Shown here: positions 12,829 to 21,025 of the stretch, piece by piece
Numbering within the stretch: position 1 is the stretch's first letter
Layout of the letters: each line of letters opens with the position of its first letter
Origin: Lentisphaeria bacterium
Lineage (GTDB): Bacteria; Verrucomicrobiota; Lentisphaeria; Victivallales; Victivallaceae
NCBI GenBank assembly: GCA_017454215.1
Contig: JAFTDL010000355.1
Location: 1-37,140, forward strand
Length of the DNA stretch: 37,140 bases
Reading direction: 5' to 3'
Translations under genes and position numbers: made by a program
Notes under the pieces: model-generated
Database searches by the model: none
Seen by the model: the letters and a program-made list of their open reading frames with translations, nothing else
Told to the model about the DNA's origin: nothing

Positions 12829-15828
12829 ATGAAAAAGACGCTTTCCCTTCTGCTTTTTCTTTCCGGCGCCGCGCTTGCGGCGGCGGATCTGAAGCTGGTC
12901 GCAAGTCCCGCACGCGCCGCCGCGGTGGAACGCAGGCAGTTCGACATCAACGGCCGGGACTACTGGTATCTGCTGAAAGAAACGTGGTACACCCTCGACG
13001 ATCTCAAGGACGAGCCCTTCGTGCGCGACGCGGGGATCCTCGGCGCAAAATGGGGCGTCAAATGGGAGAACAATTTCCCCCCGCGAACGCTGTTCCTGCG
13101 CGACATCAGGGTGCGCGAGAGCTCTGCCCCCGTGAAATTTTCCGCCGAGATCGTCCCGGCGGAAAGCGATACGAAGATCTACAATCCCCGGAACCTCACT
13201 GATGCCGATCCGACGTCGGTCTGCGCCGTCAGCGGCGGCATCGGGTCGTCGAAAAACAGATACCTGCCCGTGGAGGCGAAGATCACCCTCTCGTTCCCCC
13301 GGGGCGTCTCGGTTTCGGAGGCGGTCCTTTCCTTCGGCGCGGGCAGAAACAAAGATATCGGGAGCGTACGCTTCGTCTGCGCCGGAAAAGAACTCAAGCC
13401 CGCATCGCTGAAAAAAGACAACGGCATCCTGACCGCGGCTTTCCGCAACGCGCCGCGCTCGGAAAAATTCGTCATTTTCTGTCAGTCGGCGGTCCCGAAG
13501 ATCATTCTGCAGGATTTCGCCCCGGCTCTGCGGGAGCGCCTGCTGAAATATCCCTTCACGTCCCACCTCATGCGTCCCGTGCCCTACGGGCTGACTCCGG
13601 AAAACTTCGACCGGGAAGCCGCTTCTCTGCTGCTTGAGAAATACGACCGCACCCACAAGGGCATCTGCTTTGCCGAATGGGACTCGCAGGCCTTCTTCCA
13701 GTCGCTCAACGAAAACAACCGGCTCTTCACCGAAACGGTGACTCAGTTCGGGCCCAGACCCGGCGACCGGGCGGGATTCGCCGATTACATGAAGCGCTTC
13801 TGGGACTGGCACAACACCATGTTCTTCGACACCATGTGGGGCATGAGCGGCGCTTTCGGAACAGTCCCCTACGGCATGGAGTGGGGCGGCAAAATGGCGG
13901 GCATGGAGCTGACCAACCACACGTCGACCATTCCTCACCGGACTCTTCTGCGCTATACCGCGGGCGCGGCACGGCAGCACGGCCGCCCGTGGCTGCTCTA
14001 TCTGGCCTACTATCTGGGGAAATTCTCCCCCGACTCCACCCGCGTCATGCCCCCAAAAACCACGAAGAACTGGGCCAGCGGTCCCGATGCGGGCATATCG
14101 CCCTCCTTTGCGAGACGGGTCTTCCTTGCCGGTTACTTCATGGGGGCCAATTACCAGAGCTTCGAGGCCCAGCCCTGGGGACAGGCCGAGAAAAGCGGCG
14201 GCAGAGTCGTGCTCAACGCCAACGGCAAAGTCCTCAAGGATTTCTACGGATTCGTCAGCTCCCCCGCGGGCAAACGCGGCACGTGGTACACGCCGATCCT
14301 GCTGGCCGTCGACTATCTCAACGGCATGACCCGCGACGGCGACGTCTGGACGTGGAGCGGCGTCAAGGTCCCGCAGACCAAAGGCGATCTGATGGGCAGA
14401 CATTTCAACCGCGCCATCGATCCGTGGGACGGGCAGCGGGAGGCGTGGAACAAGCCGCCGTACAGTCACAACATGCACAACTCGCCTCTGGGCGACATCT
14501 TCGACACCGCCATCGCCAATCCCCCCTCGGGCAGGTATCCCCGGTTCGAGGACTACGCCGCGGTCGTTCTGCCGGACGGCATCGCCATCGACGCCATGCT
14601 GAGAATGAAGCTCGAATCCTACGTCTCGTCGGGCGGTACGCTGGTCATCAACAGCATCCATCAGAAAGACCTGCCCCCGCAGATGATGTCGGCGAAGATC
14701 CTGCCCGGGACCGTCGAGGATTCGGGTCTCGTCATCCCCAAAGTGCGGCTGGTCCGCGCCAGGCCCGCCATGCGTACCGACAGGGGGACCGTCTTCGCCG
14801 TCCAGCAGAAGTACGGGCTCGGGAACGTCGTCATGACGCTCCCGGAATACTTCCTCGGCGAGGATAAGGAACAGCCCAACGCGTACCTCGTCCGTCTGCT
14901 GGAACAGCTCCAGAAGGAGGTGCTGCCCTTCCGGATCGAAGGCGACTGCCAGTTCATCGTCAGCCGATTGGCCGCCGATCACTGGAAACTGGCCGTCATC
15001 AACAACAAAGGCGTCCTCAAGGAGCCCTGGGAACGGCAGGAGAAGTTCGACGACAAATACACTTCGAGCATCACCGTGCGTCTTCCCGAAGGCGCCCGGG
15101 TCGCGTCGGTCTACCGCCCGAAGGAACTTGCGCGGGAAGGCGCAGACGTGCGTTTCACGCTTCCTCCCGGCGAAGTGACCGTGCTTGAGATCAAAAACGT
15201 GAAAATGAGCGAAAAGTCCGGTCTGCCCCTCCTCGCCCGCTGGCCCCTCGACGGCTCCAAAGGCAAGGCCTTCACCGGGCGCATGAGAGAAGCGCAGTAC
15301 GACATGAAGTACGCCGCCCTGCCCTCGGGCAGAAAAGTCTACGACGCGTCGAATCCCGGGACCGCCGTCATCGTGAGCTACACGCCGGGCTTCGAACTCA
15401 ACAAGGGCAGTTTCGAGTTCTGGGCCGCGCCGGATTTCAGCGCGAAACTCAGCGACCGGGGCGGTTATCCGCTGGCCGCCCGCTTCTTCAGGATCCAGTT
15501 TTACCGGCAGAGGTGGAACTTCACGCTCTACGACGCCGTGACCATGCCCGGCCCGCCCGCGGAGGACGGCCGGTGGGATCACATCGTCTTCACCTGGGAC
15601 GGTTCCGAGAGCCGCTTCTTCGTCAACGCGAAGGAGTACACCGACAACGGCGTGCCGCTCAAGACCTATCTGCCCGTCTGGAACGGCAATTTCGACATCG
15701 CCACGCTCCACCGGGGCCGCCGCACCTTCGGCGGAAAAATCAGCGAAGTGAAGCTCTACGCCAAAGCCCTGACGCCCGAGGAGATCAGGGACCTGTACGA
15801 AAAAAGTGCGCCCCTTTACGGAAAATAA
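12829..15828 (+). CDS. Large secreted protein with C-terminal LamG/concanavalin-like domain; glycosidase-like core
   Basis: A 999-residue exported protein. Residues 1-19 are a signal peptide (MKKTLSLLLFLSGAALA). Residues ~20-230 look like beta-sandwich material. The middle (~240-560) is rich in Trp, Tyr and conserved-looking acidic positions (GICFAEWDSQAFFQ, FWDWHNTMFFDTMWG, YGMEWGG) and may be a TIM-barrel hydrolase. Residues ~570-650 (YAAVVLPDGIAIDAMLRMKLESYVSSGG) resemble the Rossmann-like accessory domain found behind beta-galactosidase barrels. Residues ~810-995 are a clear Laminin_G_3-type jelly roll (GSFEFWAAPDF, RWDHIVFTWDG, SRFFVNAKEY, GKISEVKLYAKALTPEEIRDLYE). A carbohydrate-binding and probably hydrolytic role is inference; I do not recognise a defined GH family. 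GAGG lies about 9-12 nt before the ATG. Confidence 0.75.
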   Translation: MKKTLSLLLFLSGAALAAADLKLVASPARAAAVERRQFDINGRDYWYLLKETWYTLDDLKDEPFVRDAGILGAKWGVKWENNFPPRTLFLRDIRVRESSAPVKFSAEIVPAESDTKIYNPRNLTDADPTSVCAVSGGIGSSKNRYLPVEAKITLSFPRGVSVSEAVLSFGAGRNKDIGSVRFVCAGKELKPASLKKDNGILTAAFRNAPRSEKFVIFCQSAVPKIILQDFAPALRERLLKYPFTSHLMRPVPYGLTPENFDREAASLLLEKYDRTHKGICFAEWDSQAFFQSLNENNRLFTETVTQFGPRPGDRAGFADYMKRFWDWHNTMFFDTMWGMSGAFGTVPYGMEWGGKMAGMELTNHTSTIPHRTLLRYTAGAARQHGRPWLLYLAYYLGKFSPDSTRVMPPKTTKNWASGPDAGISPSFARRVFLAGYFMGANYQSFEAQPWGQAEKSGGRVVLNANGKVLKDFYGFVSSPAGKRGTWYTPILLAVDYLNGMTRDGDVWTWSGVKVPQTKGDLMGRHFNRAIDPWDGQREAWNKPPYSHNMHNSPLGDIFDTAIANPPSGRYPRFEDYAAVVLPDGIAIDAMLRMKLESYVSSGGTLVINSIHQKDLPPQMMSAKILPGTVEDSGLVIPKVRLVRARPAMRTDRGTVFAVQQKYGLGNVVMTLPEYFLGEDKEQPNAYLVRLLEQLQKEVLPFRIEGDCQFIVSRLAADHWKLAVINNKGVLKEPWERQEKFDDKYTSSITVRLPEGARVASVYRPKELAREGADVRFTLPPGEVTVLEIKNVKMSEKSGLPLLARWPLDGSKGKAFTGRMREAQYDMKYAALPSGRKVYDASNPGTAVIVSYTPGFELNKGSFEFWAAPDFSAKLSDRGGYPLAARFFRIQFYRQRWNFTLYDAVTMPGPPAEDGRWDHIVFTWDGSESRFFVNAKEYTDNGVPLKTYLPVWNGNFDIATLHRGRRTFGGKISEVKLYAKALTPEEIRDLYEKSAPLYGK

Positions 15829-15832
15829 AAAC

Positions 15833-15861
15833 TTGCAAATCATGCCGAAGCGTGTTATCTT
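15833..15861 (+). promoter_or_regulatory. Promoter of the SGNH hydrolase gene
   Basis: TTGCAA (15833-15838), 17 nt and TATCTT (15856-15861) are the same hexamers at the same spacing as the symporter promoter at 731-759. It begins 5 nt after the LamG stop codon, so the SGNH gene and the following dehydrogenase can be transcribed separately from the upstream series. Confidence 0.65.
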
Positions 15862-15897
15862 GTTACAACTCGCCGGAAATAAAAAAAGGAACGGAAA

Positions 15898-17241
15898 ATG
15901 AAAAAAATGCTCTTCACGCTGTGTCTCGCCGCCGCCTTTGCGGCCTCGGCGGACATCACCCTGTACGCCGATTCATACAAGAGAAAAGGCGGCTCCGCAA
16001 AAACCGCCCCGTGGCGGATCATCAATACGGCAAAGTACATGTCGATCGAGGACAACACGCTGGCGCTCAAGGAAGACAAGCGTTATCTTTCGGCCACCGG
16101 CGTCATCAGGGGCGAACAGCCCTTCGGCGGCAAGTTCCGCTTCTCCATCGAGAACACCGAACCCAACAGCTACAAGATCGGCATTCTGCTGCGCGGGCTC
16201 GATATGAAGGACACCTTCTTCTACAGCGGACCGCAGACCGGCAAGGGCAGTTTCGAAGTGACCCTGCCCCGCGGCGCCCGCCGGATCGAACTGGTGATCT
16301 CGGGCAAAGGCAAATTCAAAAACGCCAAGGTCGTGCGCATCGTGGACAGTTCCTACCGGGTGGAGGCCGATCCGGCCTACCAGCTGGTGAAGGGCGAAGC
16401 CGCCCCCGTGAAATTCAAGCTCTTCCACAATGAAAAGGAAGTGCCCGACGGCAAGGTCGAAGTCTCCGGTCTGGAGGGCGCGCACATGCCTTCCGGCGCC
16501 ACCGCCCGCGCGTGGATCGAGAAGGGCGACCCCGCCCCCTTCGACGCCGCCGCGCAGAAGATCAAACTCGAAAAACCGGTCAACATTCTCTACATCGGCG
16601 ACTCGCTCACCCATTTCGACATCGGTCACAACCACGTGGACCGGGTGGGATATTTCCTCAACAAGTACAATCCGGGCAAGGCGAAAGTGTGGAACTACGC
16701 CTGCGGCGGCGACGACATCTGCCGCATCGTCGACCGGCTCAACGGCAAAAAATCCGGCCGCTGGGGCTACCGCTACAACGACCTCTGGAACCGTTCCTAC
16801 GACTGGGCCTTCGTCTTTCTGGGCCACAACGACACCAAGGCCAGCAGCAAAAACGATTACAGGATCGCCGTCGTGCCGCCCGAAAAACAGCGCGTCCTGT
16901 ACGAAGAGCTGATAAAGAAACTTCAGGCAAAGGGCATCAAACGCATCATCCTCATGAGCTCCAGTTCCTCCAACTTCGAGCTGTGCAAGGCCAATTCCGA
17001 CAAGATCAAGCGGATCCACAACCGCTTCGGCGACCCCGTTCATCAAGAGGCCTTCAATAAAGTCCTGACGGAACTTGCGGAAAAGCACGGTCTGGAATAC
17101 ATGGACCTCTATACGCCCATGAAGGCCGTTCCCGACAAGGCGAAACTGCTCAATCCCAACGACGGCGTGCATCTCACCCCCGCGGGTCACGACTTCGTCG
17201 CGCTGGAAACGCTGAAGTATCTCTCGGCGGCGGGCAAATAA
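15898..17241 (+). CDS. Secreted SGNH/GDSL hydrolase with N-terminal beta domain
   Basis: A 447-residue exported esterase. Residues 1-18 form a signal peptide ending at ASA. Residues ~20-215 form a beta-rich accessory domain (RYLSATGVIRGEQPFGGKFR, GRISFEV-like strands around GKGSFEVTLPRGARRIELVISG). Residues ~225-445 are the SGNH catalytic domain: block I ILYIGDSLTH with nucleophile Ser236, block II ACGGDD, block III FLGHND, and block V NDGVHLTPAGH with Asp422 and His425. Many secreted enzymes of this type in PVC bacteria remove acetyl groups from polysaccharides. The ATG has AAGGAACGG just upstream, and the gene has its own promoter. The Gfo/Idh/MocA gene follows after 21 nt. Confidence 0.88.
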   Translation: MKKMLFTLCLAAAFAASADITLYADSYKRKGGSAKTAPWRIINTAKYMSIEDNTLALKEDKRYLSATGVIRGEQPFGGKFRFSIENTEPNSYKIGILLRGLDMKDTFFYSGPQTGKGSFEVTLPRGARRIELVISGKGKFKNAKVVRIVDSSYRVEADPAYQLVKGEAAPVKFKLFHNEKEVPDGKVEVSGLEGAHMPSGATARAWIEKGDPAPFDAAAQKIKLEKPVNILYIGDSLTHFDIGHNHVDRVGYFLNKYNPGKAKVWNYACGGDDICRIVDRLNGKKSGRWGYRYNDLWNRSYDWAFVFLGHNDTKASSKNDYRIAVVPPEKQRVLYEELIKKLQAKGIKRIILMSSSSSNFELCKANSDKIKRIHNRFGDPVHQEAFNKVLTELAEKHGLEYMDLYTPMKAVPDKAKLLNPNDGVHLTPAGHDFVALETLKYLSAAGK

Positions 17242-17262
17242 AATCACAAGGACCGTCTTTCC

Positions 17263-18468
17263 ATGAAAAAAGTCGTCATCGTCGGCTGCGGGCTGAGACT
17301 GCTCGCCTTTGCCAAAGCGCTGAAAACAACCTACAGTCGGACGCACCGCCTCGCGGCGCTCATGGATATCGATCCGGGCAAGATGCGGGGCTTTTCCCGG
17401 CGGCTGGAACTGGACGTGCCCCGGTACACGGATTTCGACAGGATGTGCGCCGAGATCCGGCCCGACCTCGTCATCATCGGCACGGTGGACGTGTTCCACG
17501 CAGGCTACATCTGCCGGGCGCTGGACAAAAAGATCGGCGTCATTTCCGAGAAGCCCCTCTGCGTCAACAGGCAGCAGTGCCTTGAGATCAGGGAGGCCTG
17601 CCGCCGCAATCCCGAAGTGTTCGCCGTCACCAGCCACAATTCGCGCTACCGCCCGGTGGCGCAGACGCTCAAGAAACTCCTCGACGCGGGGACCGTGGGA
17701 AGAGTGCTGTCGTTGGAGTATCATGAGATGCTCGACAAGGTCCACGGCAAAAGTTACTTCCGGCGCTGGAACTCGAGAAGGAAATTCTCCAACGGGCTGG
17801 AACTGCACAAGCGTTCCCACCACTTCGACAAGATGAATTTCCTGCTCGGCACCCGGGCTGTGGAGGTCTCCGCTTCGGGAGCCCTGCTGGCCTACGGAGC
17901 GAACGCGCCTCACAAGTTCGAGGGCGTCCACTGTCACGACTGCCCCCACAGGGACGAGTGTCCCGACTTTTTCGCCTTCGAGAAGGAGCTCTTCGACTCC
18001 GACATGTACACGCCGGATATGTGCATCTGGTCGAGGGAAATCGACATCGAGGACACCTTTTCGGCCTCGATCGTCTTCGAGAACGGCGTCCGCGCTTCGT
18101 ATTCGCTCTGCGCCTATGCCGATTACGAGGGGGAGATCATCAACGTTCAGGGCGCCGAAGGACGGCTGGAGGCCCGTCAGCTCACCTACAAATCGCAGGC
18201 TTCCGACGTGCACAATATGACTTCGGTGCCCGAAGAGAGCATCCGGCTTTTCCGCTTCGGACGGAAGGAGCCAGAAGAAATGCCCATCGAAAGAGGCGCG
18301 GGCGCCCACGGCGGCGCGGATGCAAAGATCTTTTCGGAACTCTTTTCCGTGCCTCCGGCGCCGACGCTTCCCTCCATCGAGGACGGCATACAGGCGGTGC
18401 TGACGGGCGACGCCCTCGTGCGGAGCATTCAGGAGAGGCGGACGGTCCGCGTGCAGACCGGGGAGTGA
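17263..18468 (+). CDS. Gfo/Idh/MocA family NAD(P)-dependent oxidoreductase
   Basis: A 401-residue cytoplasmic dehydrogenase. Residues 1-125 are the Rossmann domain: VVIVGCGLR at the dinucleotide loop, PDLVIIGTVDVFHAGYICRAL and ISEKPLC, with the conserved EKP. Residues ~130-390 are the C-terminal alpha/beta domain, including GLELHKRSHHFDKMNFLLG with the His that lies at the active site in this family. The insertion CHDCPHRDECPDF (about residues 226-238) has a C-x2-C-x5-C pattern seen in a subset of the family and may bind a metal. AAGGA lies about 10-14 nt before the ATG. Such enzymes oxidise or reduce sugars, deoxy sugars and inositols; the substrate cannot be read here. Its last 40 bp overlap the open end of an AraC remnant on the other strand. 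Confidence 0.9.
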   Translation: MKKVVIVGCGLRLLAFAKALKTTYSRTHRLAALMDIDPGKMRGFSRRLELDVPRYTDFDRMCAEIRPDLVIIGTVDVFHAGYICRALDKKIGVISEKPLCVNRQQCLEIREACRRNPEVFAVTSHNSRYRPVAQTLKKLLDAGTVGRVLSLEYHEMLDKVHGKSYFRRWNSRRKFSNGLELHKRSHHFDKMNFLLGTRAVEVSASGALLAYGANAPHKFEGVHCHDCPHRDECPDFFAFEKELFDSDMYTPDMCIWSREIDIEDTFSASIVFENGVRASYSLCAYADYEGEIINVQGAEGRLEARQLTYKSQASDVHNMTSVPEESIRLFRFGRKEPEEMPIERGAGAHGGADAKIFSELFSVPPAPTLPSIEDGIQAVLTGDALVRSIQERRTVRVQTGE

Positions 18469-18602
18469 ACTTTTTCACGCGCCCGGTCGTGCGCCGAAAA
18501 CTGTGCGCGGTAACGGCCGGGCGGCATACCGACGACGCTCCTGAAACGCCGTGAAAAGTGATAGGGATCCCGGTAGCCGAAGCGTTCGGCGGCGGCGCGC
18601 TG
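18429..18602 (-). pseudogene. C-terminal remnant of an AraC-family regulator
   Basis: On the minus strand the frame reads RAAAERFGYRDPYHFSRRF and then RSVVGMPPGRYRAQF, the second helix-turn-helix and closing motif of AraC-family activators (compare IAERCGYSDPYYFSRVFKK, GMSPRQYR), then runs to a stop at 18429. Similarity ends abruptly near 18600. Upstream of that point the same frame is only the antisense of a dehydrogenase gene. The N-terminal effector domain and the first helix-turn-helix are missing, so this is a fragment and not a working regulator. The breakpoint lies in GGCGGCGGCGCGC (18588-18600). Confidence 0.75.
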
Positions 18603-19049
18603 CTGGATCTGCATCTGCACGACACGGATCTGGTCAACTGGATCTTCGGCACGCCCGATGCCGTGCAGACCTTCGGCGTCTCCCGCGAGTCGGGCGGGAT
18701 CGACGATCTTCTGAGCACCTACATCTTCGAAGGCGGTCCCGTCGTCAACGCCGAAGCCAGCTGGTGCCGCGGCGAATGGTCCTTCGGGATCGTCGCCGTC
18801 TGCGAAGAGGCCACGGTCGCCATCGGCCAGTCGAGCATCACGGTCTGTCGGCGCGGGAGACCGGCGGAAGATATCCCCTACGACAAGACCAGTCATTATG
18901 CGCTTGAGATCGCAAGTTTCACCGAGTGCGTCGCGCATGACCGGCCCTTCGACATCTGTCCGGCGGCCTCGGCGCGGGAATCCCTCCGGATCGCTCTGGC
19001 CGAGGAGCGCTCCGCAAGGAACAACGGCAGAAGGATCCGTCTGAAGTGA
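18588..19049 (+). pseudogene. C-terminal remnant of a second Gfo/Idh/MocA dehydrogenase
   Basis: From GGGALLDLHLHDTDLVNWIFG onward the frame is the C-terminal half of a Gfo/Idh/MocA oxidoreductase (the GGG-LLD-H-D segment contains the family's active-site region), ending normally at 19049 with RRIRLK. The whole NAD-binding domain and the EKP motif are absent. Although an in-frame GTG exists at 18558, the ten codons before GGGALL are the antisense of the AraC remnant, so no real gene start is present. It meets the reverse-strand glycosidase-like gene tail to tail with a 9-bp gap. Confidence 0.75.
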
Positions 19050-19058
19050 TCCGGCGTC

Positions 19059-21017
19059 TCAGTTCAGGGAGAGGATGACCGCGCTGAACACCCGGTGACC
19101 GGTGACGGCGAAAGAGATCCCGCCGTCCTCACGGACGATGTCGAGCGAAAAGATCCCGTCCACGGAGTGATTTTCGGCCCGGACGATCCTGCACGCGGCG
19201 GAACATTTCACCGCGGCCCGGAAGGACGGATCCGCGGCGCGGGCGGGACGCAGAAGCGTATCGTGACGGCTGACGACCGTCAGCGCGAGGCGGCCGCCGG
19301 GAAGTTCGTAAAGGTTGCCTTCGTACTCTTCGGGCAGAGAGAAGGGCTCCGGTTCGAGCACCCAGACGCAGCCGGCCAGAAGATCGGCGAGCGGACCGCA
19401 GAGGCGGAACAGCTCTTCGACTTTATCGGGATATTTCTCCGGACGGCGCTTCGCCACCTCGCCGCTCACCGACCAGCTGCCGCCGCACACGAGGCACATG
19501 CGGAACATGGACTCCACATCGGAAGCGCTCGAAGCGTAGGAGTGGACCAGAAGTCCCTTGCCGCCGCAGGTCATGTACTGGTAGGTGCGGGCGTAATCGC
19601 CCGTGCCTTCGGACATCATGCCGTCCACGTCCTTGGCGACCTCGATGCTGAAGGGGCCGTTGGCCCACAGGGACTTGCCCGCCCGGTGCAGGATTTCGGC
19701 GATGCGCGCAAGGGGGACGGCATAGGAGTCGCCGTAGCGGGCGGCTTCGCGCGTCTCCACGGCGGTCAGACCGTCGGCGTGGGCGTAGTCCAGCATGTGG
19801 TAGCAGAGCTGATCGAGAAAGACGCCGTCCATGTCGGGATAGAGGGCGAAAAAGCGGTCGATCTGTTTCATGAGATGGGCGTGAAACGAGGTCCCCGGCA
19901 TGGCGCTGACGAAACAGCAGTCCTTCCACGTTTTGACGATGCGCCCGGCGGAATCCCGGGCGACGGCGTCGGGAAAGACCGCTTCGGCATAGGGAGTGAA
20001 GCAGTCGCCCGACGCCTGAAAGTAAAGCATCGCCAGAATATTGCGCCGGTGCAGTTCCGCGATGTGCCGGTTGACCAGCTCGGGCGTGAACTTTTCGCGG
20101 CAGTCCGCCTCGGGATAGTCGTGGACGATGACGGACTCCCACGCGGGGGCTTCCGGCGCGTACTCGCCGTAGCGCGGAAAATGATTGTGCACCTCGGCCC
20201 ACAGCGGAGCGTAACGCTCTTTCACCTCGTCAAGGTACTCTTCGCTCATCCGCGGGTTCGAGATGAAAAAGGGTCCGGCGGCCCGGGACACGACGGGAAC
20301 GGGCGCGGCGAAAAACGCGGGGAACGCCTCCTTCCAGAAGGCCAGAGCCGAACGGTAACAGCCCTGCGTCGCGGCATACAGGAGTTCGCAGTCGGCCGGA
20401 TGACCGCCGCGCAGCAGCAGACACGAGAACTCGACGTCGATGCCCTCGGCATGATAGTCGCGGAAGGCAAAGGCCAGCCTGCCGCCGCGGCGGGCGCCCA
20501 GACGGGCTCCGAAAGTCAGCCCCGATCTCTCCTTTGCCGAATAAACGGCGACCGCCGGAAGGACCGTGCCGTAGCAGACGTCCTCGTAAAAGAGCTTCAA
20601 ACCGCCCGTTTCCGGCAGGGGCCGGGGAAAAGCCTGATTGGCGGACCACGCCGTCAGCGAGTAAACGTCCTCGGGGTACGATACGGGGATGCGGATCGTC
20701 ACGGCGCGCATCGCGGCCCCCGGAACGGGTTCGGCCCGCAGACGGCGCACGATCATTTTTCCTTCGACGCGCCAGTTTTCATGAAGGGTGAAATCGCAGT
20801 CGGCCCAGCGGCGGACGAAAGAAAAGTCATCCGTCTTTTCCGTCGCCGCATCCCGGCAGGAATAGATCCTCTTTCTCAAATCGTCCTGAACTTCGAGATC
20901 AAGAGGGAATGCGTCGAAAGAAAGCGCGCCCGCCCGGAGTCCGGTCACCCGTCCCCGGTCGTCGAGAGAAAATACGAGCGGCGTTCCGCCGTTGGCCGTC
21001 CGCAGGGAAAAAGCCAT
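19059..21017 (-). CDS. Glycoside-hydrolase-like protein (TIM-barrel, possibly DUF6259-type), cytoplasmic
   Basis: A 652-residue protein without signal peptide. Residues 1-250 are beta-rich (LVFSLDDRGRVTGLRAG; RAVTIRIPVSY), typical of the N-terminal sandwich of GH31/GH36-like enzymes. Residues ~260-560 look like a barrel with candidate acids in DMDGVFLDQLCYHMLDYAHADG and DVDGMMSEGTGDYARTYQY, plus ILAMLYFQASGDCF and SLWANGPFSIEVAKD. A C-terminal beta domain follows. The overall plan resembles proteins annotated DUF6259 in Lentisphaerae and Verrucomicrobia; that link is from memory and should be treated as likely, not proven. GAGGTG stands 4 nt before the ATG. It starts 8 nt after the hydF stop, so it is the last gene of the M55-hydF unit, an unexpected neighbour for a hydrogenase maturase. 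Confidence 0.65.
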   Translation of the reverse strand: MAFSLRTANGGTPLVFSLDDRGRVTGLRAGALSFDAFPLDLEVQDDLRKRIYSCRDAATEKTDDFSFVRRWADCDFTLHENWRVEGKMIVRRLRAEPVPGAAMRAVTIRIPVSYPEDVYSLTAWSANQAFPRPLPETGGLKLFYEDVCYGTVLPAVAVYSAKERSGLTFGARLGARRGGRLAFAFRDYHAEGIDVEFSCLLLRGGHPADCELLYAATQGCYRSALAFWKEAFPAFFAAPVPVVSRAAGPFFISNPRMSEEYLDEVKERYAPLWAEVHNHFPRYGEYAPEAPAWESVIVHDYPEADCREKFTPELVNRHIAELHRRNILAMLYFQASGDCFTPYAEAVFPDAVARDSAGRIVKTWKDCCFVSAMPGTSFHAHLMKQIDRFFALYPDMDGVFLDQLCYHMLDYAHADGLTAVETREAARYGDSYAVPLARIAEILHRAGKSLWANGPFSIEVAKDVDGMMSEGTGDYARTYQYMTCGGKGLLVHSYASSASDVESMFRMCLVCGGSWSVSGEVAKRRPEKYPDKVEELFRLCGPLADLLAGCVWVLEPEPFSLPEEYEGNLYELPGGRLALTVVSRHDTLLRPARAADPSFRAAVKCSAACRIVRAENHSVDGIFSLDIVREDGGISFAVTGHRVFSAVILSLN

Positions 21018-21025
21018 GCTTCACC

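Noticed and set aside
12808..15843. A very long open frame antisense to the LamG protein gene
   Set aside because: It lies wholly opposite a signal-peptide protein with a clear domain. Its product is low-complexity (Gly, Arg, Val, Asp, Glu) without motifs and has no ribosome site. Long antisense frames are expected in GC-rich genes.
15973..18309. A long antisense frame across the SGNH and Gfo/Idh/MocA genes
   Set aside because: It crosses two well supported genes and their spacer, and the product has no recognisable domain.
18558..19049. A working small dehydrogenase gene beginning at GTG 18558
   Set aside because: It lacks the NAD-binding domain, and its first ten codons are the antisense of an AraC coding region. 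It is treated as a pseudogene.
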